DNA from: Ornithinibacillus massiliensis
GTDB lineage: Bacteria > Bacillota > Bacilli > Bacillales > Amphibacillaceae
NCBI RefSeq assembly: GCF_018310345.1
Contig: NZ_JAGXBY010000001.1
Coordinates: forward strand, 806,001 to 870,000
Direction of reading: 5' to 3'
Length of the DNA stretch: 64,000 nt
Shown: positions 35,838 to 45,016 of the stretch, one piece after another
Position numbering within the stretch: position 1 is the stretch's first letter
How the letters are laid out: each line of letters opens with the position of its first letter
Program-made: the position numbers and the translations under genes
The notes under the pieces: generated by a model
Told to the model about the DNA's origin: nothing
What the model saw: only the letters and a program-made list of their open reading frames with translations
The model's database searches: none

Positions 35838-36230
35838 AATTTCCTCCCTTGGAAGTTTGCTTTTCTTATGTCTCGCAAGCACTTTCATTATCTACCTTTA
35901 TTGTAGCAAGCTCAAATTTAGGATGGGGTGCAAGATTTGACACCTTGTGTAAAATAGGTGTTGGTGCTTTATAATAGAACCTTATTTAAAAAGGATAGTT
36001 TATAAAATAAGGGAAGTTCAAAGCGATTAATAGTTAAGGATGAGTGTAAAAAAATTGAAGTTTGCTTGTTAAATGGGATTCGATATGTAATTAAGATGAT
36101 AGATTATAATAGACACAATTCCTTAATTATTAGAAGATTTTAGCAAAACTATAGGAATATAATAGCTTATAGTGTATAGATGAGGTTATGACATAAGCGA
36201 GATGAAGTGATTTTACTCGTATCCTATTAA
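35838..36230. other. Decayed intergenic sequence between remnants
   Basis: AT-rich sequence with stops in all frames and no further recognisable domain. 36381-36560 is similar and leads to the promoter at 36562. Confidence 0.4.
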
Positions 36231-36380
<150 letters not shown>

Positions 36381-36561
36381 TTCAGTTTTCAATTGCTATG
36401 GTGGCTCACTATTAAGTTACCATATACAATTACCTATTGGCTTACTTTTAACGAAATTAATAATCAGCGAATACTAGATAATCCTACTTAATTCTTGGAC
36501 TAACTCTGGAATTCCCTGTCTATTACCCTGGAATTTTGAAAAATAAAGATTATTGAACTTA

Positions 36562-36570
36562 TGCTATAAT
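36562..36570 (+). promoter_or_regulatory. Extended -10 promoter of the STAS-domain gene
   Basis: TGCTATAAT is a perfect extended -10 element, about 60 bases before the gene start. Confidence 0.5.
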
Positions 36571-36632
36571 AAGAATATTATTTTTGGCTACATACCTACA
36601 TAATTTATATCTAATATCTCGTGAGGTGGAAG

Positions 36633-37658
36633 ATGACAAATTCAAAAGTAAGCGTACAAGTGAAATCGAGCAACTTTATTTGGCATACTCATGAAGGGCA
36701 GTTAACTCTTGATGGAGCTCCGATACTATTGTTTTGGGAATCTGCCATTGAACTATTTATGAATACAATTGAGGAAGTTTCAGGATCAGAGGTATCAAAG
36801 ACGGTATTTGAAGCCACAGGTTATCGAATGGGGCATCTTGTAAGTAGTTATTATGAAGGTCGTACAGATATAGAACAAGTTCTTAAAGAATACAATGATG
36901 TTTATAGGAATTCTGGATGGGGTAACTTCATGCTTGCGGATTACTCCTTTAAGGAGAAGCGAGCAGTTATCCGGCTAACAAATAGTTGGGAACACCGGAT
37001 TTTTAAACATTCGGACCGTGACAAAGCAGGTGTTCTATTACCAAGTCATTGGGCAGGTATTTTTGCCGGATTATTGAAGGAAAATATGTGGTATAACATT
37101 AGAAAAAGTCAATTGAACGGTGATCCGTACGATGAAATTGAAATCTATCCTTCTTCCATCACCGTTACCCAAAATATTCATGAATTAACTAGGCAGACCG
37201 AAACCAGATATATTCAAGAATTAGAGAAAAAGGTGAATGAAAGAACAGCAGAATTAACCTCTTTGGTTAGAGAGTTATCCGCACCAATCATTCCAGTTTT
37301 ACAGGGGATTTTAGTTACCACTTTAATTGGAAACTTTAATGAGGAACGGATATCAGATTTAATGGAAAAGGCATTAGTAGAGATTTCTAGACAACAAGCG
37401 AATTACCTTTTGATTGATTTAACTGGATTAACCAATATTGATGCATATACCATTAGCTGCATTCAGAGCTTAGTTCAGGCAATTCGCTTGCTCGGGGGAG
37501 AGTGTGTTTTAGTTGGGATATCGAAGGAATTAAGTATTAAAATTAGCCAATCAGAAATTGATATGTCAGCTATTACTTCCTTTTCTACTCTTCAACGGGG
37601 AGTAGCATATGCTCTAGAACAAACAGGGTATGAATTAATAAAAAATAAAAGGATATAG
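36633..37658 (+). CDS. RsbR-like STAS-domain protein with V4R-like sensor domain
   Basis: The start chosen is ATG 36633 behind GAGGTGG. The 341-residue protein has three parts: an N-terminal globular domain (about residues 15-190) with GYRMGHLVSSYYEGRTDIEQ and LLPSHWAGIFAGLLKENMWY, resembling V4R/XylR_N ligand-binding folds; a coiled-coil (TRYIQELEKKVNERTAELTS); and a C-terminal STAS domain (SAPIIPVLQGILVTTLIGNF, LLIDLTGLTNIDAYTISCIQ). This is the layout of RsbR stressosome proteins. Compared with the remembered RsbR pattern ITGVPVVDTMV, the Thr after the Asp is Ala here. No RsbS/RsbT genes are adjacent. It probably senses a small molecule or stress; mechanism inferred. Confidence 0.75.
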   Translation: MTNSKVSVQVKSSNFIWHTHEGQLTLDGAPILLFWESAIELFMNTIEEVSGSEVSKTVFEATGYRMGHLVSSYYEGRTDIEQVLKEYNDVYRNSGWGNFMLADYSFKEKRAVIRLTNSWEHRIFKHSDRDKAGVLLPSHWAGIFAGLLKENMWYNIRKSQLNGDPYDEIEIYPSSITVTQNIHELTRQTETRYIQELEKKVNERTAELTSLVRELSAPIIPVLQGILVTTLIGNFNEERISDLMEKALVEISRQQANYLLIDLTGLTNIDAYTISCIQSLVQAIRLLGGECVLVGISKELSIKISQSEIDMSAITSFSTLQRGVAYALEQTGYELIKNKRI

Positions 37659-37716
37659 CGATTTTTTAGGGCCAGATGAATAATAGTAGTTATTGAAAAC
37701 GGGATATGAGTAATAC

Positions 37717-37768
37717 AACAATCCACCTTGTAATCGTATTTGTTGATGCGATTACAAGGTGGATTGTT
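37717..37768 (+). terminator. 20-bp perfect inverted repeat, probable terminator
   Basis: AACAATCCACCTTGTAATCG (37717-37736) is perfectly complementary to 37749-37768 with a 12-base loop. It lies 59 bases after the STAS gene. The following sequence is AGTTAAATGG, so the U-run is poor. Confidence 0.6.
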
Positions 37769-38364
37769 AGTTAAATGGTATTAAACTAAAGTGGCTTCGG
37801 TTTATAGAAGAGTGGTAGTTGATAAAACCTTATTAATGTAGAGGTAACATTACAAACTTATATGTTTGAAGAATAAGATACCATCTCTATTTCTATCTGC
37901 CGAATGGCAAATATTCAATCCATGTATAAGGAATAGGAACACTCGAATTTTAGAAAAAGTTATATGCAGTACTTTTTGGAGAAGGTAGGTTAACCAAAGC
38001 ACGATTATAGACTGATATACATCATCACAAACTAATCGTAGTTCACAAAAAGGGGTGAAACAGTAACCTGTTCCGTTCCACCATAATTTGTTAATACCAC
38101 TTTCCTAATAATTTTATGATTTGATTTCTTCAAGTTGTTTGATAATAGCATTTAGCTCTTCTTTCATTGCTCATGTTGTTTTATCATAGAATAACGGATT
38201 GCTTTGAGAGGATATGATTCTTTATTCATGCAATTAAAATCGAAAATAGTACTTAAACCGCATTATAATCACCAAATACCTAACCAAGTAATCTTTAAAT
38301 ACAATCAACCATATGATAGTACTAAATACAAATTTAAAACTGCTCAAACACCAGGAGGGGAATT
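37769..38364. other. Intergenic region with hairpin repeat and a frameshifted small frame
   Basis: A GGGACA-type hairpin (copy 6, weak) lies at 38052-38082 (GTGAAACAGTAACCTGTTCC ... TCCACC). On the minus strand MNKESYPLKAIRYSMIKQHE (from about 38230) ends in a stop and the next frame continues AMKEELNAIIKQLEEIKS to about 38116, which looks like a small gene broken by one frameshift. I do not recognise it. Confidence 0.35.
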
Positions 38365-39312
38365 ATGAAAAAAACAAAAATCAGTTTCCACCACCTCATC
38401 ATCATCCTAATTCTCATCTTCATCAGTTCCATCATCATCTGGTCGTTATATAAGAATATCGTTTTATCCCCTGAGCATGTTGCTTTAATCATGCTCATCG
38501 CATTAGTTGGTCTTAGTTTTTCCTTTGATAAGTTGAGCTTGGGAAGGATATTCTCTGTGGAGAAGAAAATGAAGCGGGTGGAAGAAAAACAGGAGGAATT
38601 AACAGAAGTCAATAACAGACTAAGCGTAGAATATAGTCATTTCAAACAAGAAATGCTTACATTTATGGTGAATTCCATGAATCAGATATCCAACCAACTG
38701 AGCAACCAAACGGTTACGATAAACACGGCAGCTAATGTTGTCCCCGCTTCGGAAAAGGAAAAAGAAAATGACGATGAAGTCATGTCCTACTCCAGTAAGG
38801 AATCCCCTACTAAGACCCCAGAAGAAAATGAAGCCATTCCTACATTTAAACAGGAACATAGTAAGCTAATTAAAGGAACGAGTACGGATCTAGAGGAAAA
38901 CATTGAACGACAAGCTCTGAAACAGGTTGCTCACAACCTAGGACTCCCACTAGAAGATATCGCTTATCATGTAAGAATTGATATTCCGGATCAACACATC
39001 ATTGAGAAGCGAAGAATTTACAATGCCTTTCTACATGTAGACGGAATGCATTACTTCTTTAAGATGATGTATTCACCATTCAGCATGGCAAATGTGGACC
39101 GAATTCAAAACATGCTTAATGATATTAACCTCTATACTGGAAGGAATCATGTAAGAGCAAAGTTAATTCTCATTTTAGTAAACTGCAATAAGGAGGAGCT
39201 TCAAAAAGAGAAGGACTACCTAGAGAAGTTTCAACGACGGTATATGCACTACTTCCAGCCAGCTTTGGAGAGAGGGTATTTGATTATTGATACATTTGAG
39301 GTGAAAGATTAA
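38365..39312 (+). CDS. Membrane-anchored protein of unknown function with coiled coil
   Basis: The 315-residue protein starts with ATG behind AGGAGGGG. Two hydrophobic segments at residues 7-27 and 32-50 (LIIILILIFISSIIIWSL, ALIMLIALVGLSFSF) are followed by a coiled coil (about 60-105, EKKMKRVEEKQEELTEVNNR), a disordered Lys/Glu/Ser linker (about 120-165), and a cytoplasmic globular domain from about 175: KQVAHNLGLPLEDIAYHVRI, YNAFLHVDGMHYFFKMMYSP, LILILVNCNKEELQKEKDYL. The last domain has the alternating strand/helix look of a restriction-endonuclease-like or nucleotide-binding fold but no clear catalytic motif. I do not recognise the family. It is monocistronic. Confidence 0.6.
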   Translation: MKKTKISFHHLIIILILIFISSIIIWSLYKNIVLSPEHVALIMLIALVGLSFSFDKLSLGRIFSVEKKMKRVEEKQEELTEVNNRLSVEYSHFKQEMLTFMVNSMNQISNQLSNQTVTINTAANVVPASEKEKENDDEVMSYSSKESPTKTPEENEAIPTFKQEHSKLIKGTSTDLEENIERQALKQVAHNLGLPLEDIAYHVRIDIPDQHIIEKRRIYNAFLHVDGMHYFFKMMYSPFSMANVDRIQNMLNDINLYTGRNHVRAKLILILVNCNKEELQKEKDYLEKFQRRYMHYFQPALERGYLIIDTFEVKD

Positions 39313-39845
39313 CAAGACGATTATTCCGAAAGAGATAAACTATGACAGAATGTTAGAAAGATGTGGCAGAATGAATGTGTTGAAGGTAACGACTAATCGG
39401 CTAGTATAAAACGGTGACCAACCGGATTTATAGTAGTCGGTTTTTCATGTAGTAATAAATTTAAATGAGGGTTAGCAAATCAGAAATTTTATGGAATTAA
39501 TCGATAAAAAGGCTCAATCCAGTTAATAGAGTAGGTGTCTTCCTTATTGGATTGATAAAGGGAATTTTTCTCCTAATCATTCACATGTCTTTTCTATCGA
39601 GACGATTAAAGAGAGTGGGAGGACTTTGTTTATAGTTGACTAAAAGCTATTCGTATTCGGTGCAGTAGTATAACGACGAATTTTATAAAATGAAATTAAA
39701 GGGATTTTACGCAAAATAGTCGAATAAATAGTGATAAATTGGATTAGAGGAACACGATTATTTAGGGAGTTGGCAGATATTAAACGTTTCTAAAGTTGTG
39801 GAAGTAAGGTTCTAAATGGAAGACAGTCAGATGGGAGAGGACATC
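39313..39845. other. Intergenic region with weak terminator
   Basis: AACCGGATTTATAGTAGTCGGTTTTT (39420-39446 region) is a modest terminator-like hairpin 110 bases after the unknown gene. No coding sequence is visible in the remaining 400 bases. Confidence 0.4.
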
Positions 39846-40757
39846 TTGAAAAAGCTTTATATCATTTTACTAGTAGTTATGTTCATGTGGGGTTTAAATG
39901 TCTCTGCGTTAAAAATGTTAGTCATTAGCTTTGATCCGATATTAATAACTGGATTTAGAATTTTAGTTGCAGGAGTTGCGGTATTAATTGGATGTTATGG
40001 GTTAGGGATTTTTCGTCTCCCGTATAAAAATGAATGGAAGATTATTTTATCCATATCCGTTTTTAATGTTGTGCTCCATCATATATTTATTGCGGTTGGC
40101 TTAGAAATTACGTCTGCTGTCAATGGTAGTTTAATTATCGGGATGGCTCCATTAATTACGATGATTATTTCAGGAATACTATTAAAACAGTTTGTATCAC
40201 GGTGGAGAGTATTTGGGTTTATCCTCGGATTTGTAGGTGTGGTGATTACGACATTAGTAGGGGAAGATGGATTTGCAGCTGTCTCTATAGGGGATTTGCT
40301 TGTGTTTTTAGGTATCGTTGTACAAGGCTTGAGTTTTGTGTTTATAAGTAAGTTAAAGCCATCATTTGATCCAAGACTACTTACTGGTTATATGATGATG
40401 GTTGGTTCAGTTTGTATTATATTGTATAGTTTTATATTAAAGAAAGACTTTACCGAATTAGCGAGTTTAGTAGATTGGAAAATGGCTTCTATCTTTATCT
40501 TTAGTGCTATCTTTGCTACGGCATTCGGTCATATGACATATAACTATGCGATAAAGAAGGTAGGACCTGCAGAGTCAGCCATTTTTCTCAATTTAAACAC
40601 CTTATTTGCGTTAATTGGTGCAGCTATCTTTTTGGGCGAAATGATACATCTGTTTCATGTAATTGGATTTATCTTTATTATCGTTGGGATTGTTTTCGGT
40701 ACGGGAGCTAGTGAGAGTATGTATAGGAGATACAAGGTTAGAAGGGAGGTGAGTTAA
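39846..40757 (+). CDS. EamA-family (DMT superfamily) transporter
   Basis: The start chosen is TTG 39846, five bases after GAGAGGA, giving MKKLYIILLVVMFMWGLNVS; a longer frame from ATG 39816 adds a charged tail lacking a ribosome site. The 303-residue protein has ten membrane segments in two EamA repeats (WGLNVSALKMLVISFDPIL and DLLVFLGIVVQGLSFVFISK at the repeat starts; SAIFATAFGHMTYNYAIKKV, GPAESAIFLNLNTLFALIG in the second). It probably exports amino acids or other metabolites; the substrate is not known. A strong terminator follows. Confidence 0.87.
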   Translation: MKKLYIILLVVMFMWGLNVSALKMLVISFDPILITGFRILVAGVAVLIGCYGLGIFRLPYKNEWKIILSISVFNVVLHHIFIAVGLEITSAVNGSLIIGMAPLITMIISGILLKQFVSRWRVFGFILGFVGVVITTLVGEDGFAAVSIGDLLVFLGIVVQGLSFVFISKLKPSFDPRLLTGYMMMVGSVCIILYSFILKKDFTELASLVDWKMASIFIFSAIFATAFGHMTYNYAIKKVGPAESAIFLNLNTLFALIGAAIFLGEMIHLFHVIGFIFIIVGIVFGTGASESMYRRYKVRREVS

Positions 40758-40839
40758 GGAAATCAGAATGCTATTTTCAAGAATTATAGTCGATACGATG
40801 GAAAGTGCTTTAACTTATATAATGGAAGAAGAATGTATT

Positions 40840-40880
40840 AACAAATCCCACTAGGAGATGCTTAGTGGGATTTGTTTTTG
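40840..40880 (+). terminator. Rho-independent terminator
   Basis: AACAAATCCCACTA (40840-40853) pairs perfectly with TAGTGGGATTTGTT (40863-40876), then TTTG. Confidence 0.92.
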
Positions 40881-40951
40881 TAAAACAATATCGCTATTTA
40901 AAGGAATCTGTCTAATTATGTCGAATTAACAAATGTAATAGTGCGGAAATT

Positions 40952-40967
40952 TTGTGCTACAAGCAAA
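40952..40967. promoter_or_regulatory. Candidate CdaR operator upstream of cdaR
   Basis: TTGTGCTACAAGCAAA resembles the perfect palindrome TTGTGCT-GT-AGCACAA found before glcD (42135-42150). The position, 48 bases before the cdaR start, suggests autoregulation. Confidence 0.45.
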
Positions 40968-41014
40968 TTATCTAATGTCTCTGTCAAATGGCCAGTATAA
41001 AGGAGGAATGGGGA

Positions 41015-42124
41015 ATGAGCGAACTTTTCCATACAGGAAGATTTTATTCGCGAGTTGTTCAAGAAGTACAGCGCTTAATTAATGAGGATGTCATTTTGAC
41101 GGATCAAGATGGGATTATCGTTGCTAGTAGTGATCCATCAAGAATAAATGATTTTCATGAAGGTGCTTTGTTAGCTATGCAAACGAAGCAAAATATGTTT
41201 ATGACAGAGGAATTGACATCAACATTAAAAGGTGTACGCAAGGGGGTTGTTTTACCAATTATTATTGAGGAAAAGCCAATTGGTTGTATAGGAATTACTG
41301 GGGAGCCTAAGGTAGTACAGCCTTTTGCCATGTTGGTACAAAAGGTTGCGGAGCTTTTTGTACAGGATTCTATTATTCAAGCAAATGAAGAGAGACAAGC
41401 ACGTGAGCTAGAGTTTTTTGTGTTCGATTGGATAAATTCTAAAGAAGTGACCAAATCTCTTTTGGAACGAAGTCGTTTTTTTAGTATTCATATGAGTAAA
41501 TATGAACGAGTATTAGTATTAAAGAACAATCTATCCACTTTACAATTCTCCTACAAGGATATCAATCTATTACATACGGTTTGGGATCAAGATGGGGACA
41601 CACTATTTATCAGGTGGGGGCAGGATAAGCTATTAATGCTGCTAACTGATAAATTCAATCAAAATATCCTACAACAAAAATTGGTGAATTTTATCCGAGA
41701 TATGGAGAAGACATTGAAAATAGAGATGGTAGTGGGTGTTGGACAAGTTACATCTTATGAACAATTGTACCTCTCATTTGAACAAGCAGACCGGGCGTGT
41801 GAGGCAGCCTCCAATGAGAAACCAATTGTATTTGAGGAAGAACTACGCTTCGATATTTTACAGCAGGCATTAGATGATGTCACTAAGAATAATTTTATCA
41901 AACGAACGATAGAACCACTAAAAAGTGAAGTGATATTGCTACAAACACTGACAAGTTGGTTTCGAAATGATATGTCTAATCAAGTAACGGCAAAGGAATT
42001 ACATATTCATAAAAATACATTGCTTTATCGCTTAAAACGAATAGAAGAATTAACAGGATTAAAGACTAGTAAAATACATCATCTAGTCATTTTGTATATT
42101 GGTTATCGTTTTTTAAGTGAATAA
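41015..42124 (+). CDS. cdaR: CdaR-family sugar-diacid/hydroxyacid-responsive regulator
   Basis: The start chosen is ATG 41015, eight bases after AGGAGG; an ATG at 40988 is upstream of that site. The 369-residue protein has an N-terminal diacid-recognition domain (ILTDQDGIIVASSDPSRIND, about residues 24-43; FHEGALLAMQTK; GVVLPIIIEEKPIGCIGITG), a middle GGDEF-like region, and a C-terminal PucR-type helix-turn-helix (TAKELHIHKNTLLYRLKRIE, about 325-344, followed by LTGLKTS). CdaR of E. coli activates glucarate/galactarate/glycerate genes. Here it sits 140 bases upstream of glcD on the same strand, with matching palindromes before both genes, and so should activate the glcD-to-DUF35 operon. Confidence 0.88.
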   Translation: MSELFHTGRFYSRVVQEVQRLINEDVILTDQDGIIVASSDPSRINDFHEGALLAMQTKQNMFMTEELTSTLKGVRKGVVLPIIIEEKPIGCIGITGEPKVVQPFAMLVQKVAELFVQDSIIQANEERQARELEFFVFDWINSKEVTKSLLERSRFFSIHMSKYERVLVLKNNLSTLQFSYKDINLLHTVWDQDGDTLFIRWGQDKLLMLLTDKFNQNILQQKLVNFIRDMEKTLKIEMVVGVGQVTSYEQLYLSFEQADRACEAASNEKPIVFEEELRFDILQQALDDVTKNNFIKRTIEPLKSEVILLQTLTSWFRNDMSNQVTAKELHIHKNTLLYRLKRIEELTGLKTSKIHHLVILYIGYRFLSE

Positions 42125-42134
42125 GTCTGATAAA

Positions 42135-42150
42135 TTGTGCTGTAGCACAA
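42135..42150. promoter_or_regulatory. Perfect palindrome, candidate CdaR operator of the glcD operon
   Basis: TTGTGCT-GT-AGCACAA is a perfect 7-bp inverted repeat between cdaR and glcD. The same half-site occurs before cdaR at 40952. Confidence 0.6.
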
Positions 42151-42263
42151 AAAATATTCTTAAAACCCTTATTATATTTGTTCTCTGGTATATAGATTTC
42201 TATGATTCTGAATAATATAATAAATTTCAAGGCGCCAATATATTGAGATAGAGGGGGATATCT

Positions 42264-43679
42264 ATAATTACGGAAAACTTAATTCAGTCCTTTCAAGCAA
42301 TTTGTGGGATTGAAAATGTAGAATATTCCAATGCAGCAAGACTAGCATATTCCTATGATGCAACTGCCAACTTCCAAGCCTTGCCGGATTTGGTTCTTGC
42401 ACCTCGGAATAGAGATGAGGTAGCTGCGATTGTAAAAATGTGTGCGGAGCATCATATCCCGATTGTTCCAAGAGGATCTGGTACTAACTTATCAGCAGGA
42501 ACAAGCCCATCAAGTGGCGGGGTGGTGTTACTCTTTAAGAATATGAATCAAATTCTGGAGTTGGATCAAGAGAATTTGACGGTAACCGTACAACCAGGCG
42601 TTATAACGAAAACGCTAATTGATTATGTAGAAGGACTTGATTTATTCTATCCTCCTGATCCGAGTTCACTGAAAATTTCAACTATTGGAGGAAATATAAG
42701 TGAAAATTCTGGTGGGCTACGTGGTCTCAAGTATGGTGTAACTAAAGATTATGTTTTAGGGTTAGAAGCCGTTTTACCCAATGGGGATATTATTCGAACT
42801 GGGGGCAAACTAGCAAAAGATGTTGCAGGTTATGATTTGACTAGTTTACTAGTTGGATCAGAAGGAACACTAGCTGTTATTACCGAAGCTACGTTGAAAT
42901 TAATTCCAAAGCCACCATTTAAAGAGACAATTCTTGCGATGTTTCAAACATTAGAAGAGGCAGCCGAAGCTGTGTCGGCTATCTTAGCAGCGAGAATCAT
43001 TCCAACGACACTGGAGTTTATGGATCAAGGAACTGTTCAGGTGATAGAAGATTATAAGCAAATTGGCCTTCCTACTCATTGTGAAGCGGTTCTATTAATA
43101 GAACAAGACGGCCCACTTGAATCGGTTGAAAAAGATATGGATAAAATGTATCAAATTTGTTCAGAACATGGGGCAATCGAGTTGCGAAAGGCAGAGTCGG
43201 ATGAAGAGGCAGAGGATTTGCGCTCTGCAAGACGTGAGGCATTATCCGCATTAGCAAAACTTCGTCCAACAACGATATTGGAGGATGCCACTGTACCGAG
43301 GTCTAACATTGCACCAATGGTTCGAGAGATTATCCGAATTGCTGCGAAGTACAATGTAACCATCCGTACATTCGGTCATGCTGGTGATGGGAATTTACAT
43401 CCGACTTGTTTAACGGACTTACGAGATAAAGAGGAAATGGAGAGGGTGGAACAGGCATTTGAGGAAATATTTCACGCTTCGATCGAACTCGGAGGAACTA
43501 TTACGGGAGAGCATGGGGTTGGCGAGATGAAAGCTCCTTATTTAGAGTGGAAAATTGGTGAGGCAGGAATCCAGGTTATGAAAGCAATCAAGCAAGGTAT
43601 TGATCCAATGAATATCATGAATCCTGGAAAGATGTTTGCTAAATCAACTAAGGAACGTTTGGTGATGTCTAATGTCTAA
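42264..43679 (+). CDS. glcD: Glycolate/2-hydroxyacid oxidase FAD subunit GlcD, with non-canonical start codon
   Basis: The frame opens after TAG 42249 and contains no ATG, GTG or TTG until TTG 42381, inside the conserved region. Homology begins earlier: after ATA 42264/ATT 42267 come TENLIQSFQAICGIENVEYS and YDATANFQALPDLVLAPRNR, the normal GlcD N-terminus. GAGGGGG (42251-42257) is placed six to nine bases before ATA/ATT, so an AUA or AUU start, or a mutated ATG, is implied. Full length is about 471 residues, as in the family. FAD-binding PCMH motifs (PRGSGTNLSAGTSPSSGGVV, GGNISENSGGLRGLKYG, SEGTLAVITEATLKLIPKP) and the C-terminal GHAGDGNLHPT and GEHGVGEMK are intact. It oxidises a 2-hydroxy acid to the 2-oxo acid with GlcF as electron partner. 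Confidence 0.85.
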   Translation: MITENLIQSFQAICGIENVEYSNAARLAYSYDATANFQALPDLVLAPRNRDEVAAIVKMCAEHHIPIVPRGSGTNLSAGTSPSSGGVVLLFKNMNQILELDQENLTVTVQPGVITKTLIDYVEGLDLFYPPDPSSLKISTIGGNISENSGGLRGLKYGVTKDYVLGLEAVLPNGDIIRTGGKLAKDVAGYDLTSLLVGSEGTLAVITEATLKLIPKPPFKETILAMFQTLEEAAEAVSAILAARIIPTTLEFMDQGTVQVIEDYKQIGLPTHCEAVLLIEQDGPLESVEKDMDKMYQICSEHGAIELRKAESDEEAEDLRSARREALSALAKLRPTTILEDATVPRSNIAPMVREIIRIAAKYNVTIRTFGHAGDGNLHPTCLTDLRDKEEMERVEQAFEEIFHASIELGGTITGEHGVGEMKAPYLEWKIGEAGIQVMKAIKQGIDPMNIMNPGKMFAKSTKERLVMSNV

Positions 43680-44997
43680 CTTAGCATTGTCCGAGCAAAT
43701 TCAAAGAGGATTTCAAGAGAACTTGGAAGAAGAAAAGCTATTAGATTGCATGCGCTGTGGATTCTGTTTACCTGCTTGTCCAACCTATATTCATTCCAAT
43801 TATAATGAAGCCCAATCACCTAGAGGTAGAATCGCGATGATGAAAGCAGTTCGGGATGGTGATATTCCGTTTGATGACTCGATAGCGGAATCATTAGACT
43901 TATGCCTAGGGTGTAGAGCATGTGAACCTGCATGTCCGGCTGGTGTGGAATATGGACATTTGTTAGAACATGCGAGAGATGTAATCCAGCGGGAAAAGAA
44001 GCCATCTATTAAAGAGAAAGTTGTTAGAAAGGTTGCCTTTGATCACTTATTTCAAGAACCAAATAAAATGGAAAAAACCGTGGGATTAGTGCGGTTTTAT
44101 CAAAGGTCTGGAATGCAAGCGCTTACTCGGAAGATGAATATCCTTTCCTTTTTCCCTGATATATTGAAAGGCATGGAAAGGGTGTTACCGCCAATAGAAA
44201 AGAAACGAACTATTCAAGGTGGAGTATTTCCTGCGGAGAAGAAGTCGACTAGGGTAGCATTTTTTACTGGGTGCTTAATGAATTCGGTCTTTTTCAAGAC
44301 AAATGAAGCAACCATTAAGCTACTGCAAAAGGTAGGTTGTGATGTTTGGGTCCCGGAAAACCAGGTATGTTGTGGTGCACTACATGGACATAGTGGAGAA
44401 CTAGAAAAGGCAAAGAAAAACGCAAGAAAAAATTTAGACAGTTTTGATGTGAACGAAGTGGATTATATCGTGAATAATGCTGGAGGCTGTGGAGCATTCT
44501 TATCCGAGTATGAGCATCTCTTGAAGGATGAACCAGATTATTTGGACAAGGCAAGGGCTTTTTCTAGAAAAACGGTTGATATTACATCACTGCTATATAA
44601 GCAAGGAATAATGGATTTATCTTTACGTTATACCGGAGGCGAGAAGATTACCATTACTTATCAGGATTCTTGCCACCTACGAAATGTAAATCATGTTGTA
44701 AATGAACCTAGGGAAATCTTAAAATCTATTGAAAATGTAGACTTTGTCGAGCTAAAAGGGGCAGATCAATGCTGTGGCTCAGCAGGTATTTATAATCTGA
44801 TACATGAAGATATGTCTATGAGGATTTTAGATGATCGAATGGAGAATGTGAAAGATACGGATTCACAAATTATTATTACGACCAATCCAGGGTGTTTGTT
44901 ACAGATGAAGTTGGGGATTGATAGAGCTGGGCTTTCTGATAAAATGGAAGCGCTTCACATTGTGGATTTTATTTATGAATACTTAATAAAGGATTAA
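43672..44997 (+). CDS. glcF: Glycolate/2-hydroxyacid oxidase iron-sulfur subunit GlcF
   Basis: The gene overlaps glcD by eight bases. The 441-residue protein has two 4Fe-4S motifs, CMRCGFCLPACP (about residues 26-37) and CLGCRACEPACP (about 81-92), then two CCG domains: FFTGCLMNSVFF...NQVCCGALHGHSGE (about 200-245) and YQDSCHLRNVNH...GADQCCGSAG (about 330-375). These are the GlcF/HdrD-type Cys-rich ligands. It passes electrons from GlcD to the membrane quinone pool. No GlcE subunit is present, as usual in Bacillus two-subunit systems. Confidence 0.92.
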   Translation: MSNLALSEQIQRGFQENLEEEKLLDCMRCGFCLPACPTYIHSNYNEAQSPRGRIAMMKAVRDGDIPFDDSIAESLDLCLGCRACEPACPAGVEYGHLLEHARDVIQREKKPSIKEKVVRKVAFDHLFQEPNKMEKTVGLVRFYQRSGMQALTRKMNILSFFPDILKGMERVLPPIEKKRTIQGGVFPAEKKSTRVAFFTGCLMNSVFFKTNEATIKLLQKVGCDVWVPENQVCCGALHGHSGELEKAKKNARKNLDSFDVNEVDYIVNNAGGCGAFLSEYEHLLKDEPDYLDKARAFSRKTVDITSLLYKQGIMDLSLRYTGGEKITITYQDSCHLRNVNHVVNEPREILKSIENVDFVELKGADQCCGSAGIYNLIHEDMSMRILDDRMENVKDTDSQIIITTNPGCLLQMKLGIDRAGLSDKMEALHIVDFIYEYLIKD

Positions 44998-45016
44998 ACT
45001 ATGGGGGGTAATGTTA

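Noticed and set aside
42381..43679. glcD starting at TTG 42381
   Set aside because: No ribosome site, and the start would remove about 39 conserved residues. The reading frame and ribosome site upstream support ATA/ATT 42264-42267.
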